From a virus, in the IMG/VR virus record IMGVR_UViG_3300020439_002263, positions 1 through 57,981 of that record: a DNA stretch of 57,981 bases; one strand, written 5' to 3'. The number at the start of each line of letters is the position of its first letter. Positions within the stretch are counted from its first letter, which is position 1. The notes beneath the pieces are model-generated. The model had not been told where the DNA came from and did not search any database. It saw only the letters and a program-made list of their open reading frames with translations. The position numbers were made by a program, and so were the translations under genes. Shown piece after piece: positions 7,115 to 16,328 of the stretch.

Positions 7115-7261
7115 TTAATATCGCTTCAAGTTACGGTCTTTAAAAGTGCGGGAACCGCGGACTCTGTTCGTCCCGCCTTTCCCCACTTTAGAGCGTCGGA
7201 AGAGGCTCACACCGAAGGCGATAGCGAACAGGCAAAACACGATGCCTAGGAAATAAACCAT
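7115..7261 (-). CDS. 48-residue single-span membrane protein
   Basis: The ATG at 7261 follows a strong AAGGAGAG. The product has a hydrophobic N-terminus (MVYFLGIVFCLFAIAFGVSL), then a strongly basic tail with RRSKVGKGG, RVRGSR and ending KRY. A single helix plus a basic cytoplasmic tail resembles T7-type holin 17.5, or a small pinholin-like protein, and the position after the fibre genes suits that. A separate three-span holin candidate lies at 27.9-28.3 kb, so the roles are uncertain. Confidence 0.65.
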   Translation of the reverse strand: MVYFLGIVFCLFAIAFGVSLFRRSKVGKGGTNRVRGSRTFKDRNLKRY

Positions 7262-7272
7262 AAAACTCTCCT

Positions 7273-7671
7273 TTATTGTAGTGTAGTTACGTTCAGTAGA
7301 ACGGTTACTGTCTTAGAGATCCCGTTGTAACTAGCTGTAACTAGATACTGAGCGTCTGCGTCCTGACCATTAAATGACAGAGTGATATATGTAGACGTAC
7401 CTGAAGCAGGACCTGTGACACACGTCGTTCCTTGTACCTTCTGAAAAGTCCATAAGACACTCTTGTCTGCGTAAATGTTCACACGGGCGTCTGAGTTTAC
7501 GGAATACTGAACGCCGTTTGGTGGGTCCATCCAGACCGTCAGGGGCGCATGTACAAGCTTCCAAACCCCACCGTCCCTGACGTATACTTCCGGCTGCTTC
7601 CAAACCCCACCGTCCCTGACGTAGACCTCGGGGATCTTCCATGTCCCACCGTCTCTCACATAGAATGACAT
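7273..7671 (-). CDS. Fibre-associated protein with YVRDGG repeats
   Basis: I chose the ATG at 7671, after AAGGTG. The 132-residue product opens with three tandem copies of a 13-residue unit, YVRDGG(T/V)WK followed by P-E-V or similar. A Pro-rich linker and a beta-rich domain then end in ITLSFNGQD...YLVTASYNGISKTVTV, an immunoglobulin-like (Big-type) pattern. Such domains occur in phage surface and adhesion proteins. It begins 3 nt after the fibre stop, so it may cap or decorate the fibre. The family is not known to me. Confidence 0.6.
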   Translation of the reverse strand: MSFYVRDGGTWKIPEVYVRDGGVWKQPEVYVRDGGVWKLVHAPLTVWMDPPNGVQYSVNSDARVNIYADKSVLWTFQKVQGTTCVTGPASGTSTYITLSFNGQDADAQYLVTASYNGISKTVTVLLNVTTLQ

Positions 7672-7673
7672 AG

Positions 7674-10220
7674 TCACACCTTAAGCCAGATGTCCCCATC
7701 TGTCCCTCCTGTCGGTGCGGCGGTGGAGACAGTTACGGCTCCGCCAGTGCGTGATCCAGAATTGTGATAGAGGTACCCTCCCTGCTGATACCTACGAATA
7801 CCACCGCCATCGACAAACAGTGGTTTATTCATATAGAACGCTGGTCGGTCTGTTTGGAAGTGGCACCAAAGAGTGTTTCTAGGTCCAACGTCTACGTACC
7901 CTGAGTTTGTCGTAATGCGGGCTGTATTGTAGTCCCCTTTAGATATAGTACTGTTGGAGTCCCTGAGGCGGAATCCGAACCTAGCATATATATAACCTTC
8001 GCCGGTGATCTGGGCAGCGGCCTCAGAACTATGGTAGAGGTTGTGAAACACCCAACCCCTATTACTGCTATGCATACGGAAGTACATGTTGTAATCCGCA
8101 GATGTGTCTAGAGGTGTAACTGTCACGGGGGTGTAGTCTTTATGGCTCATGTAGATCTTATAATAGTCTGAGCCCCAGAAACGTAGTCCTTTACCGTGAC
8201 CGTCTGCTATACTGAAGCCACCCACACTATAAACAGCATCAGGTCCTGTATTACTGACGTAGAAGCGCTTACCACCATAAACGCGAACCCACACAGAGTC
8301 TGCCATGTGGATCCCACCGCCATAGGTCTGGTTATACCATCCTGTCGTCCCAGAAGATCTAAACCAACCGCTACAGCTTATTGAGTCTGCTACTCCGCTA
8401 TCGAACCCGGCAAAGACGCGATCCCCTGAGATAGAACCAACTGTATTCAGGTCCCCTGAAGTATTAATTGTCATAAGAGCGTTAATACTATCAGCGGTTT
8501 GCTTATCATGTTCTACTGTTGCATACCGACATACTGCAAATTTATCGCTACCGGAGTAGGGCCGGCCCCAGAACCATTCATTACCACCGCCAGCGTCATG
8601 AGCGTATGTACCTAACGCCCGTTGGTTTACGGAGTCTTGGGCTTTCAGAACGATAGCCCCATTATGATAGGAAGGACCGTTACCTGTAATTATCAACTCT
8701 GTGGATCCACCTGAGTCTAGCTGTAAATCCGATTTGATATAAGACAGCCCACCGTCGGAACGGAGGTTAACTTTTAGCGCTCCTGCTGAGTCCCTGAGGT
8801 ACATGTTCCAGTTGGAACTTGTTGACCAGAAGCCGGACCAGTTAGATAAACTGGTAGACGATACTCTCACCCCCCACCGATCAGATGATGTATTCACGTC
8901 TACGTTAACTTGACCGGAAAGAGTGCCCCCCGTTACAGGGAGGTAATCATTAGGGTTTAAGTTCCCGGTATGCCAAAGCTTCTCCCAACCTGTCCATGTG
9001 CCGTTATTTTGCGTACGGACATACCACTCGTTTTGCCGCCAATCTCCGGCTAGTTGTGTGGACCATAAACCGTTGTACCGGAGCGTTAGCAAGGACGTGT
9101 CCACGACGCCTATGGGTTTATCGCCGGCAGGAGAGGCCAGATGATGTACTTCAATTCCTGATGAGACCGCCCCTCCAGCACTCTCAAGTCTTCGGTTTAC
9201 TAGATAATCAGTGGAGAGATAATTGTGAGTATGACTCACGTCAGCTTTATTAGAGAGAAAAGCGTCAATCTCCGCTTCGGTATAGTACAGGTCGTTGTGC
9301 GAATGCGTCTTCTGAGCATAAACTGCGTCGTGATCATGAGCGTTGGTGGCGAAATCAGACGGATTAAAGTTCGCAGACGTCCATAAGCGTCCGCCGTTTG
9401 CTTGCCACTCGCCCACGGCTTCATTCCAAAGTAGCGTAGCTAACGGTAGGGTACCCCGGTTGACGTGAATGCCTGCGTTTTCTGTAGGTGTAGAACCGTT
9501 ATAATCAGCGTTCAGTGTAAGAATACTGTCGCCGATGTCGACGACGTTAGAATTTATGAAGTTGATGTCGCCGGTGACTGTAAGGTTGCCAGAGATGCCC
9601 ACATCGCCTGTGATCTGCCCACCAGACTTTGCGAAGTATAACGTAGGGTCAAATGTCTGAGCTAACGCAGCCGAATTAGCTGCGTCTAGTGCCCAGCTCG
9701 CTGCGCTCTGTTCAGCCGCCGCCGCAGCCTGAGCCGACGCCTCAGCATTCTGTTCGCTGGTCGCAGCGGCCGCTGCCGAAGCGGCCGCGTTCTGTCGGTG
9801 CGTCAAAGATGAGGCTGCGTTAGCTTCTGCATTAGTCTGTGCGTTTTCAGCCCCTAACTTTGCCGCCAGCGCCGCGTCACGGTAGCTAGCAGCGTTGTCC
9901 CTATGCTGTAGCGAGAGGGATTCATAAGCGGCAGCCAGAGATTCGCTAGAAGCCGCGTTACTCGCTGCAATTTCTGCCGATTCTTTATAAGAAAAAGCTG
10001 AGGAGACCAGCCCAGAGACGTCCTGCTCAAGCTGGGCAGGGGATTTAGTATACCTGACGTTACCGTTAAAATCGGTCAGTGGGTATTTACCGTCTGACGC
10101 ATCACCTCCGCCGGCAGGCCCTGAGAGCCAAGTTTGAAACTCCGCTTCCCTAGAATTGAAGAACTCGATTAGATCACTTATTTTCTTAGCGAGCTGAGCG
10201 TTGGTGATGTTTATCGTCAT
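7674..10220 (-). CDS. Second tail fibre protein
   Basis: This is an 848-residue protein. Residues 75-200 are an Ala-rich coiled coil with repeated AAAS/NAAS steps, the shaft of a trimeric fibre. Next comes GNLTVTGDINF...SILTLNADYNG, a segment common to T4-type fibres, then YYTEAEIDAFLSNKADVSHTH and LPVTGGTLSGQV, which recur in long tail fibres. The C-terminal half is Gly/Tyr/Trp-rich receptor-binding beta structure. It should determine host attachment together with the T7-type fibre upstream. It has no T7 gp17 N-terminal anchor, so it probably attaches through the 795-residue fibre or the 71-residue protein between them. Confidence 0.85.
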   Translation of the reverse strand: MTINITNAQLAKKISDLIEFFNSREAEFQTWLSGPAGGGDASDGKYPLTDFNGNVRYTKSPAQLEQDVSGLVSSAFSYKESAEIAASNAASSESLAAAYESLSLQHRDNAASYRDAALAAKLGAENAQTNAEANAASSLTHRQNAAASAAAAATSEQNAEASAQAAAAAEQSAASWALDAANSAALAQTFDPTLYFAKSGGQITGDVGISGNLTVTGDINFINSNVVDIGDSILTLNADYNGSTPTENAGIHVNRGTLPLATLLWNEAVGEWQANGGRLWTSANFNPSDFATNAHDHDAVYAQKTHSHNDLYYTEAEIDAFLSNKADVSHTHNYLSTDYLVNRRLESAGGAVSSGIEVHHLASPAGDKPIGVVDTSLLTLRYNGLWSTQLAGDWRQNEWYVRTQNNGTWTGWEKLWHTGNLNPNDYLPVTGGTLSGQVNVDVNTSSDRWGVRVSSTSLSNWSGFWSTSSNWNMYLRDSAGALKVNLRSDGGLSYIKSDLQLDSGGSTELIITGNGPSYHNGAIVLKAQDSVNQRALGTYAHDAGGGNEWFWGRPYSGSDKFAVCRYATVEHDKQTADSINALMTINTSGDLNTVGSISGDRVFAGFDSGVADSISCSGWFRSSGTTGWYNQTYGGGIHMADSVWVRVYGGKRFYVSNTGPDAVYSVGGFSIADGHGKGLRFWGSDYYKIYMSHKDYTPVTVTPLDTSADYNMYFRMHSSNRGWVFHNLYHSSEAAAQITGEGYIYARFGFRLRDSNSTISKGDYNTARITTNSGYVDVGPRNTLWCHFQTDRPAFYMNKPLFVDGGGIRRYQQGGYLYHNSGSRTGGAVTVSTAAPTGGTDGDIWLKV

Positions 10221-10436
10221 CTATTCCTCTTGGATATTTTCGTTCTCAGTTTTGTTAGCAGGATGTGGTGCCGTCTGTGCTAGCGCGATACCAGCCAGAA
10301 TGTTGCGTAGAGCTGTGATTTCTTTATTGACTACTTTTAGGTCAGCTCTAAGTCGCTCCTTCCTGAGCAGTGCTTCGTGTAAAGATTTCTCCAACTGGAC
10401 GGTATGCTGAGAAAGAGGGACACTGTTCTGATCCAT
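10221..10436 (-). CDS. Small helical protein between the fibre genes
   Basis: This 71-residue, mostly helical protein (MDQNSVPLSQHTVQLEKSL...) has heptad-like Leu spacing at residues 12-50 and a Pro/Asn/Glu-rich tail. Its stop abuts the next fibre start. A short coiled-coil protein between two fibre genes could be a chaperone or connector, but that is only positional inference. Confidence 0.5.
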   Translation of the reverse strand: MDQNSVPLSQHTVQLEKSLHEALLRKERLRADLKVVNKEITALRNILAGIALAQTAPHPANKTENENIQEE

Positions 10437-10468
10437 AAGTTTCTCCTATTATTTATGGAGTTTAATCC

Positions 10469-12856
10469 TTACTCTTCGGTCGCTAGAAGAGTTAATACTT
10501 GTGACCTATTCTGGACTCCCGTAGGGAAGGCGGGAACATTCTCTGCGGTGAGCTTTAACGTTCTATCGTCGGTACCTCCAGCAGTATCAGTCCATGTAAA
10601 AGAACCACTCATGCTATAGTCATATCTAGACCCCGTTCCGAGTTCCTGATCGTCGCTGAGCCTTTCCCTTACATAACCCTGAAATGACCCAGTAGCGACT
10701 TGGGTCCAAGACGATCCGCTCAGCTTATAAAGTCGGGCGGTTACGGGGCCTCCCCAAGGACTAGTTCTATCACTATAAACATTAAACATGTTGAAGTTCC
10801 CTAAAACCTGATACCCGCCCATGGCTAGGCTACAAACAACGCTAATGGGGTTTCCTCTAGTACCGAACGGTCCCACCTCGACTGACGGACTAGATGTGAT
10901 TGTAGTTGACGACGCGCCGTTCTTATAGACACCGGCGCTGAGCGACCCGCCATAGTATGCCGAGCCGTCGGTCTTTAGATAGCGAATGGCATCAGCTTCT
11001 GAGCATAATGAAGGGGAAGGCTTTGAAGGACCGAACCATTCAATGAATTGATTGTTCGTACCGAAGCCTAGTCCCTCTACCATCATAACGGTACCGTTAT
11101 CCCATATAATTCGTCCGGTACCAACAGTAATGTCACCATTCTGTGTGATGTTTGCGTTGAGGGCACCCCCCGTGAGTTTGTCCACCTTTAGGTCAGAAAT
11201 CCAAGCATTTGATATGTATGCGTTTTGCATATAGACGTTACCATTGGACACCGAGAAGACAGGCTTAGGGGTTGTCAACCCCTTCGAGGGGTCCACGATA
11301 TGAAATTTATCGGCAAGTATCGCGAAGGTACCAGACTCCCCGTCATTGTTCTGCACAAAGCCGGTGATGTACCCGTTTACGTCTAGGGACACTCCATACC
11401 GGGCTTCAAGACCGCTTATGGAGCTGGCAAATTGTGTTATTGAAGATGAGTGACCGTTTACGGTCGTGGTGAGTTGTGTAATGTCCTGCGCTAGCGCGGA
11501 ATCAGCTGCGGTCCGTGCCGTCTGCTCAGAGACGATAGAAGCTTGTACACCAGTGATTTGGGAATCTAAACCGGAAAGCCGAGAGGCTAAGCTTGTTGAG
11601 CCACTATCGACCAGTACTTTGTTTTCGTCCAGAATAAATGCTGTATTAGTACCGTTCTTCGCCCCTAACAGATGAAGCTCGTCAGCTATGGCCTGATCCG
11701 CCGCGATACGGGCGCTCTGTTCGGTAAGTATATCTGCCTCAAGAGTGGCCTTTATATCTCCGTCCTGAGCTACGACCCATTGTGAGCCATTCCAAACATA
11801 TGGCTTATTATTCTCAGCAGTATTAAACCACAAATCCCCCACACCGCCTGCCTCAGGGGCTGTCCCCTGATGCCACACGCGGTTTTTTGTATCTACCTTT
11901 GCCTCAAGAACCTGTCTAGCAGCGGCCTCCGCCGATAGGGCGTCAGCTCGCGTAGTTTGTTCGTTAAGGATAGCCGCCTGGTTGGCCGCCACATCGCCCT
12001 CGACTGTATCAACACGTGCCTCCAGCAGGGAGATGTTCTGTGCTAGAGCGTTGTCTGCGTTTGTCCTTGTAGAAGCCTCTTGAGCTATTAAAGAGTTGAC
12101 GCCATCGACCGATGCGTCAAGAGCTGTAAAACGCTCGGCTAGTGATGTCGTTGGGTCGACTCGGACAGTATTCGTGTCTATAATAAAAGCCGTATTATCG
12201 GCCGATTTCGCGCCTAATAATCTTAAATCTTCAGCTAAAGCAGCATCGCCCGCAATACGCTCGTTCTGTTCATTTTGGATGAATGTCACGATACCTGTGC
12301 CGTTTACATCGGCTAGGGAATCTACAGTAGCTTTTAAGTCCTGTAGTCTAGAAGCTACATCTAGAATTGTTTCAGAAGCTACGTCTATGTCTGTGACTCT
12401 CTGTCTCAGTTCCGCAGCAAGTTCATGGTTTAGGGTCTCATTAACCAGCTGTTGAATAATGGCGTCAGCGTCGGTAGGTACCCAACCTTTGTCACTCGCG
12501 ATCTTTGTTAAACCATTCTCTAGCGTTTCTACATATATATCTCTAATCTCTTGAGAGATATAGAAGTTTTGAAGGTGAGCCAGATCGAGCTCAGCCTCCG
12601 TTAAAACAGCCCCATTTTGAAAATCAACCAAACGTCTTTCGTAAGGCGTTTCCCTATGAATCGTTATAGCGTCGCCTTGTTTTGGGATAGTCTTAATGCG
12701 GATGCTGCTGTCTGATAACCATTCATACTCATATGGGTAGAGTTCGGTGTTGTTAATCTTTACCTTAACATGAGTACGGGAAATATACGGGAACGGAATA
12801 GAAAATATGCTGGTAGATCCGTCCCCCGTGTAGGAGACGCGGGAATTTAAAGCCAT
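10469..12856 (-). CDS. Tail fibre: T7 gp17 N-terminus fused to lambda J-like C-terminus
   Basis: This is a 795-residue protein. Residues 1-115 match the T7 fibre anchor domain (FSIPFPYISRTHVKVKI, then TIHRETPYERRLVDF and LTEAELDLAHLQNFY). Long coiled-coil stretches follow, with repeated LLGAK....TAFI.D segments and a GDLWFNTAENNKPYVWNGSQW unit. Residues 480-600 (YGVSLDVNGYITGF, TFAILADKFHIVDP, YISNAWISDL) are the DUF1983 module of lambda J-type central fibres. The N-terminus binds the tail tube; the rest projects outward. The fusion suggests that an adhesin module was acquired from a siphovirus-like source. Confidence 0.88.
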   Translation of the reverse strand: MALNSRVSYTGDGSTSIFSIPFPYISRTHVKVKINNTELYPYEYEWLSDSSIRIKTIPKQGDAITIHRETPYERRLVDFQNGAVLTEAELDLAHLQNFYISQEIRDIYVETLENGLTKIASDKGWVPTDADAIIQQLVNETLNHELAAELRQRVTDIDVASETILDVASRLQDLKATVDSLADVNGTGIVTFIQNEQNERIAGDAALAEDLRLLGAKSADNTAFIIDTNTVRVDPTTSLAERFTALDASVDGVNSLIAQEASTRTNADNALAQNISLLEARVDTVEGDVAANQAAILNEQTTRADALSAEAAARQVLEAKVDTKNRVWHQGTAPEAGGVGDLWFNTAENNKPYVWNGSQWVVAQDGDIKATLEADILTEQSARIAADQAIADELHLLGAKNGTNTAFILDENKVLVDSGSTSLASRLSGLDSQITGVQASIVSEQTARTAADSALAQDITQLTTTVNGHSSSITQFASSISGLEARYGVSLDVNGYITGFVQNNDGESGTFAILADKFHIVDPSKGLTTPKPVFSVSNGNVYMQNAYISNAWISDLKVDKLTGGALNANITQNGDITVGTGRIIWDNGTVMMVEGLGFGTNNQFIEWFGPSKPSPSLCSEADAIRYLKTDGSAYYGGSLSAGVYKNGASSTTITSSPSVEVGPFGTRGNPISVVCSLAMGGYQVLGNFNMFNVYSDRTSPWGGPVTARLYKLSGSSWTQVATGSFQGYVRERLSDDQELGTGSRYDYSMSGSFTWTDTAGGTDDRTLKLTAENVPAFPTGVQNRSQVLTLLATEE

Positions 12857-12880
12857 ACTTTCTCCGTTAATTTAGGGGAA

Positions 12881-12962
12881 ATTAAGTAACCCGCCGGGGT
12901 GCGCAGTGCGAAACCGAAGCTTCGCCCGAGGCGTGGCGGGTCTTGTTATTCGGTTACTTAAT
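12881..12962. other. Nested inverted repeats between gp16-like and fibre genes
   Basis: The outer arms ATTAAGTAAC (12881-12890) and GTTACTTAAT (12953-12962) pair perfectly over 10 bp. Just inside, CCGCC (12891) can pair with GGCGG (12935), and the interior is GC-rich with smaller palindromes. The mRNA could form a branched structure. This 160-bp gap (12857-13016) has no gene. A processing site or attenuator before the fibre gene is plausible. Confidence 0.5.
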
Positions 12963-12977
12963 AATCTAGATTTATAC

Positions 12978-13005
12978 GAGTGGATACCTAAAATGATATC
13001 CACTC
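12978..13005 (-). other. 9-bp stem-loop after the gp16-like gene
   Basis: GAGTGGATA (12978-12986) pairs perfectly with TATCCACTC (12997-13005) around a 10-nt loop. It lies just after the 1103-codon gene and four TGAA/ATGA tetranucleotide repeats. No U-run follows leftward, so termination is unproven. Confidence 0.4.
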
Positions 13006-13016
13006 CGTTCATTCAT

Positions 13017-16000
13017 TCATTCATCTAGTAACCACTTATCGTCGTCCTCTGGGAATGCCTCTACAAGTGGGTTTAGGAGCCAGCCTAGATACCAAGCGTT
13101 TTGGAAGGGTACCGCCCCTGACATGATCTTTTCGATGTCGTTTCGCTCAATTTCACCGTCACGGGTTATTCCCTGTATACCTCTTAGTAAATCGTTAAGT
13201 CCTTTAAATACAGGGGTTGTCCCTAGAGGATCAATAAGATCGCCTCGCATGGTAGAGGCGCGTACTGTAGCAACCCTGAGTTCGTAGCCGGGAACGAATT
13301 CAGCAAGTGTATCATGAGCGAAGGGTATAATTGAAGAATGTCCGCTATAATAAAAAGCAGCCTTACCTATCTCAGAAGGTGTAGCCTTACGGGATAAGAA
13401 CTCTTCTTTTTCTTTCTCGCTCATACTTGTAGATATCGCATATACCCGGGCCATGTACCCTATACCACCGAATATAGTCATCATGAGAAATTCATGAAGG
13501 ACCTTATAATCTCGGATGTTTAATCCAAACAATGTGTGCTTGGTATAGGCGTTCGTAGTGAAGTTAAGGAACTGAAGCGCAATGCTTACTATCGGATTTT
13601 CTTCCATCCAACGAGCGCGGCCCCCTAAATCACCCTCTAGAACAACTCGACGGGAGTTACGGTCTATAGCGTTTATGAAGGCCATAGCAGCCTCTTGATC
13701 GTCCCACTCGTCTATTCTAACGTCACGGACACGACCACCATGCGGTGTTTTAATTAATGGTGCTTTCTCTAAATTTCGGTGAATAGCTTCCATAGTATTC
13801 TCGTCTAGACCTAGATAGGCCATTCGCCGTTTACTAAAGTTCCGGCCTCCAGATCTAGCAGCTTGCGCCCACCACTCAATCTCGCCAGAAATGAGGGTCA
13901 GCCGCATTAACTCAGTCAGAGGACTAAGGCCAGAGAGTTTAGCAGCAACGTTAGTAACACGTTTAGTTACGTCATCTATTCTCTCGACCAGACTACCTGT
14001 CTGTACGACGCCGTTTATGTCAGCAGACTCATTAGTACCTTCTCTGAAGGCCAGCCGATTCCTCACTTGCAACGAGCCTGCTCCATACATCGCATCAGCG
14101 AAAGCAACCAGCCCTTCAGGTTCCTCTCCCCGCCGCAATTGACGGTACATTTTCCAAACAGCGGGGATTTGACGGATCGTTCTAGTGAAGCCTATTTGAG
14201 ATATTACGGCACCGAGCTCAGACAACTGAGAGAAACCCACATTGTTCAGGTAACGAGTGAAGGCCCATCTCTTAAGCCAGTTGGCTCCCATCTCTACAGC
14301 TTCGTCAAAGGGAGTCATTTTCTTGGTCCGACGTCCCATAATGGAGTTGAGTACGTAATCTAGGTGGTCAAGCTCCTCAGTGACTTTCTTCAGTCCTGTG
14401 TTGGACTTCTGCTCAGCGGATATCCTGATGTCATTCATGACGGCTCTTACCTCGCTTTCCGACCGGAAACCGGCCCTTAGCAGGCCCGCAAGGCCCGACA
14501 TGTGCCGCCCATACGCACGTGTTACATGACGCGCATCCCACTCCCAGAGCCTCATCAAGTCCCCGTCTTCGTCTGCCCTTAGGCGAAGAGCGAGACGTCT
14601 CCGCGCCCGTGCGCTTTCTGCTTTATCCTGTTCAGGCATAAGCATGTTAATGACGTCGTCTATAATGTCATCATCCATGTCATCAGGCTTACCCTTATAG
14701 TCGTACATCTCCGCTGCAAGCTCTTTAGCACGTTCTCTCAACGAAGCCCTCTGTGCCTTTGAAACGGCTACAGACTGCTCACCGCCTCTGGGAATGTCTG
14801 CACGTAGTGCCCTTACTGTAGCTAGATAAGCCTGAGCAACCCTCACCGCCTCATCCCAGACAGAAGTTCCACGCTCAGAAGCCCGTGCTCTTAGCTCTTC
14901 AAGGTTAGCCCGTTGAATAGGTACAGCAAGCGCCCTAGCAACCTCCATGTCCCCTCCCAGCCTCTCGCGAATACGTCCGTATTCTTCGTAATTAACGAGG
15001 CGTGGGAAGTAATTTCGGTCTGCCTTTACATCTTCGAAGTCAGCGTTGGACACACCACCACCGCCTACTTCGAATCGACTATCCTTTACGTGGTTCAGGT
15101 GGTACTCAATTAGATCTCGATAAGCATCCGCCGCTTTATTGATATGTACATCGTCAGTTTCTAAAGCCCCGTCGATGACCATGCCCACCTGTCGATAGAA
15201 CTCAGCCTCACTGTTCATCCCCGGGAACCGTCTACCACGCTCGGCCCAGTAATCTCGCATCGCCTGCTCTGCCTTCCTATGGTAGCGGGACCCACCTTCG
15301 TTAATCCTACGAGCGGCTTCGAACGCAGAATGACGGTTGACTGCGCCATCCGCTAGACCTGTTTGCGAAGGGATTAACCGTTGAGTGAGCTCCCTAACAG
15401 CCGCCTCGTCTGAGTTGTTAAGACGGGCCTCTAGATCGAAGCGGACACTGGGCGCAAAAGCCCTTCCGGGGTTATAAGATGCCTCCAACATATCAACCCG
15501 TCGCTGCGCTGCGTCACTTAAAGGCTCTGAAACAACGGTACCGGGAACCCTAGCAGCACCTACTGATTGGTAATCCGCGCCGGTTTGCTTTTTAGGGATA
15601 AAACCTCCCGCCTCTGCCGCTTTCATACGCTCATCCGGTGTCAGTTTACCGCCGAATTGGTTCAACAGACCCCCGAAAATAGCAGAGCCAAGTAGGGAGT
15701 AGGCCAAGGTTTCAGAGTCTTCCACGGGATTAAGACCTACCCTGACGGCCTCAAGAGGTCCATCTACGGCTAGACTTGTCGCAGCTCCCTGTCCGAATCT
15801 ACCTATGAATGTACCGGCCTTAGTTACGTTACCAATCCCAGCGCCTGCGATCAGCGTTACTGGGTCGACGGCGTTGACTGCTAACCGGGCTGGGTTGAGG
15901 ACACCCGGCAGGGCTTTACTGATCTGATCATAAGCATCTAACCTCTCCCTTAAGTTCTGCGCAATCCACACCATATGCTCAGGGGAGCCCGCTGCTGCCA

Positions 16001-16328
16001 GTTCGTTTAAGAGGTCTGAGGGTATCCCGTATTCTGAAGCGACTGCCGTCAGCTCCTCTGGCGTAGGGTCGTAGCTAAAACGATCAGTCGTTACTCCGCG
16101 TTTTTCAAGATCTAACTTATCTCTAGCCGATCTGATAAGTTCAGAAGTGAACCAATCGTGTTTAACAGCGAGTAACATGCCCTGAAGCATGCCCGGCGTA
16201 GATGACCCTGGCTCCGCGTCGAAACGCCGGGCGTCCGTTCCATTAGCTACTACGCTATCACCCGGTACGGGACTTAAAGCCTCATCCAGCGTAGCGTTAA
16301 AAGCGTCTTCCATCAAATTCAGCCTCAT
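13017..16328 (-). CDS. Internal virion protein, T7 gp16-like position
   Basis: This 1103-residue protein is the largest gene and sits between the gp15-like and fibre genes, as gene 16 does in T7. T7 gp16 (1318 residues) starts with a lytic transglycosylase domain. Here the N-terminus (MRLNLMEDAFNATLDEALSP) shows no such ESRF-type active site, so the lytic function is absent or elsewhere. There are Ala/Gly-rich stretches near 150-220 and a hydrophobic segment near 970-995 (HEFLMMTIFGGIGYMARVYAI), compatible with insertion into the cell envelope during DNA ejection. The ATG overlaps the previous stop by 4 nt (ATGA). Confidence 0.75.
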   Translation of the reverse strand: MRLNLMEDAFNATLDEALSPVPGDSVVANGTDARRFDAEPGSSTPGMLQGMLLAVKHDWFTSELIRSARDKLDLEKRGVTTDRFSYDPTPEELTAVASEYGIPSDLLNELAAAGSPEHMVWIAQNLRERLDAYDQISKALPGVLNPARLAVNAVDPVTLIAGAGIGNVTKAGTFIGRFGQGAATSLAVDGPLEAVRVGLNPVEDSETLAYSLLGSAIFGGLLNQFGGKLTPDERMKAAEAGGFIPKKQTGADYQSVGAARVPGTVVSEPLSDAAQRRVDMLEASYNPGRAFAPSVRFDLEARLNNSDEAAVRELTQRLIPSQTGLADGAVNRHSAFEAARRINEGGSRYHRKAEQAMRDYWAERGRRFPGMNSEAEFYRQVGMVIDGALETDDVHINKAADAYRDLIEYHLNHVKDSRFEVGGGGVSNADFEDVKADRNYFPRLVNYEEYGRIRERLGGDMEVARALAVPIQRANLEELRARASERGTSVWDEAVRVAQAYLATVRALRADIPRGGEQSVAVSKAQRASLRERAKELAAEMYDYKGKPDDMDDDIIDDVINMLMPEQDKAESARARRRLALRLRADEDGDLMRLWEWDARHVTRAYGRHMSGLAGLLRAGFRSESEVRAVMNDIRISAEQKSNTGLKKVTEELDHLDYVLNSIMGRRTKKMTPFDEAVEMGANWLKRWAFTRYLNNVGFSQLSELGAVISQIGFTRTIRQIPAVWKMYRQLRRGEEPEGLVAFADAMYGAGSLQVRNRLAFREGTNESADINGVVQTGSLVERIDDVTKRVTNVAAKLSGLSPLTELMRLTLISGEIEWWAQAARSGGRNFSKRRMAYLGLDENTMEAIHRNLEKAPLIKTPHGGRVRDVRIDEWDDQEAAMAFINAIDRNSRRVVLEGDLGGRARWMEENPIVSIALQFLNFTTNAYTKHTLFGLNIRDYKVLHEFLMMTIFGGIGYMARVYAISTSMSEKEKEEFLSRKATPSEIGKAAFYYSGHSSIIPFAHDTLAEFVPGYELRVATVRASTMRGDLIDPLGTTPVFKGLNDLLRGIQGITRDGEIERNDIEKIMSGAVPFQNAWYLGWLLNPLVEAFPEDDDKWLLDE

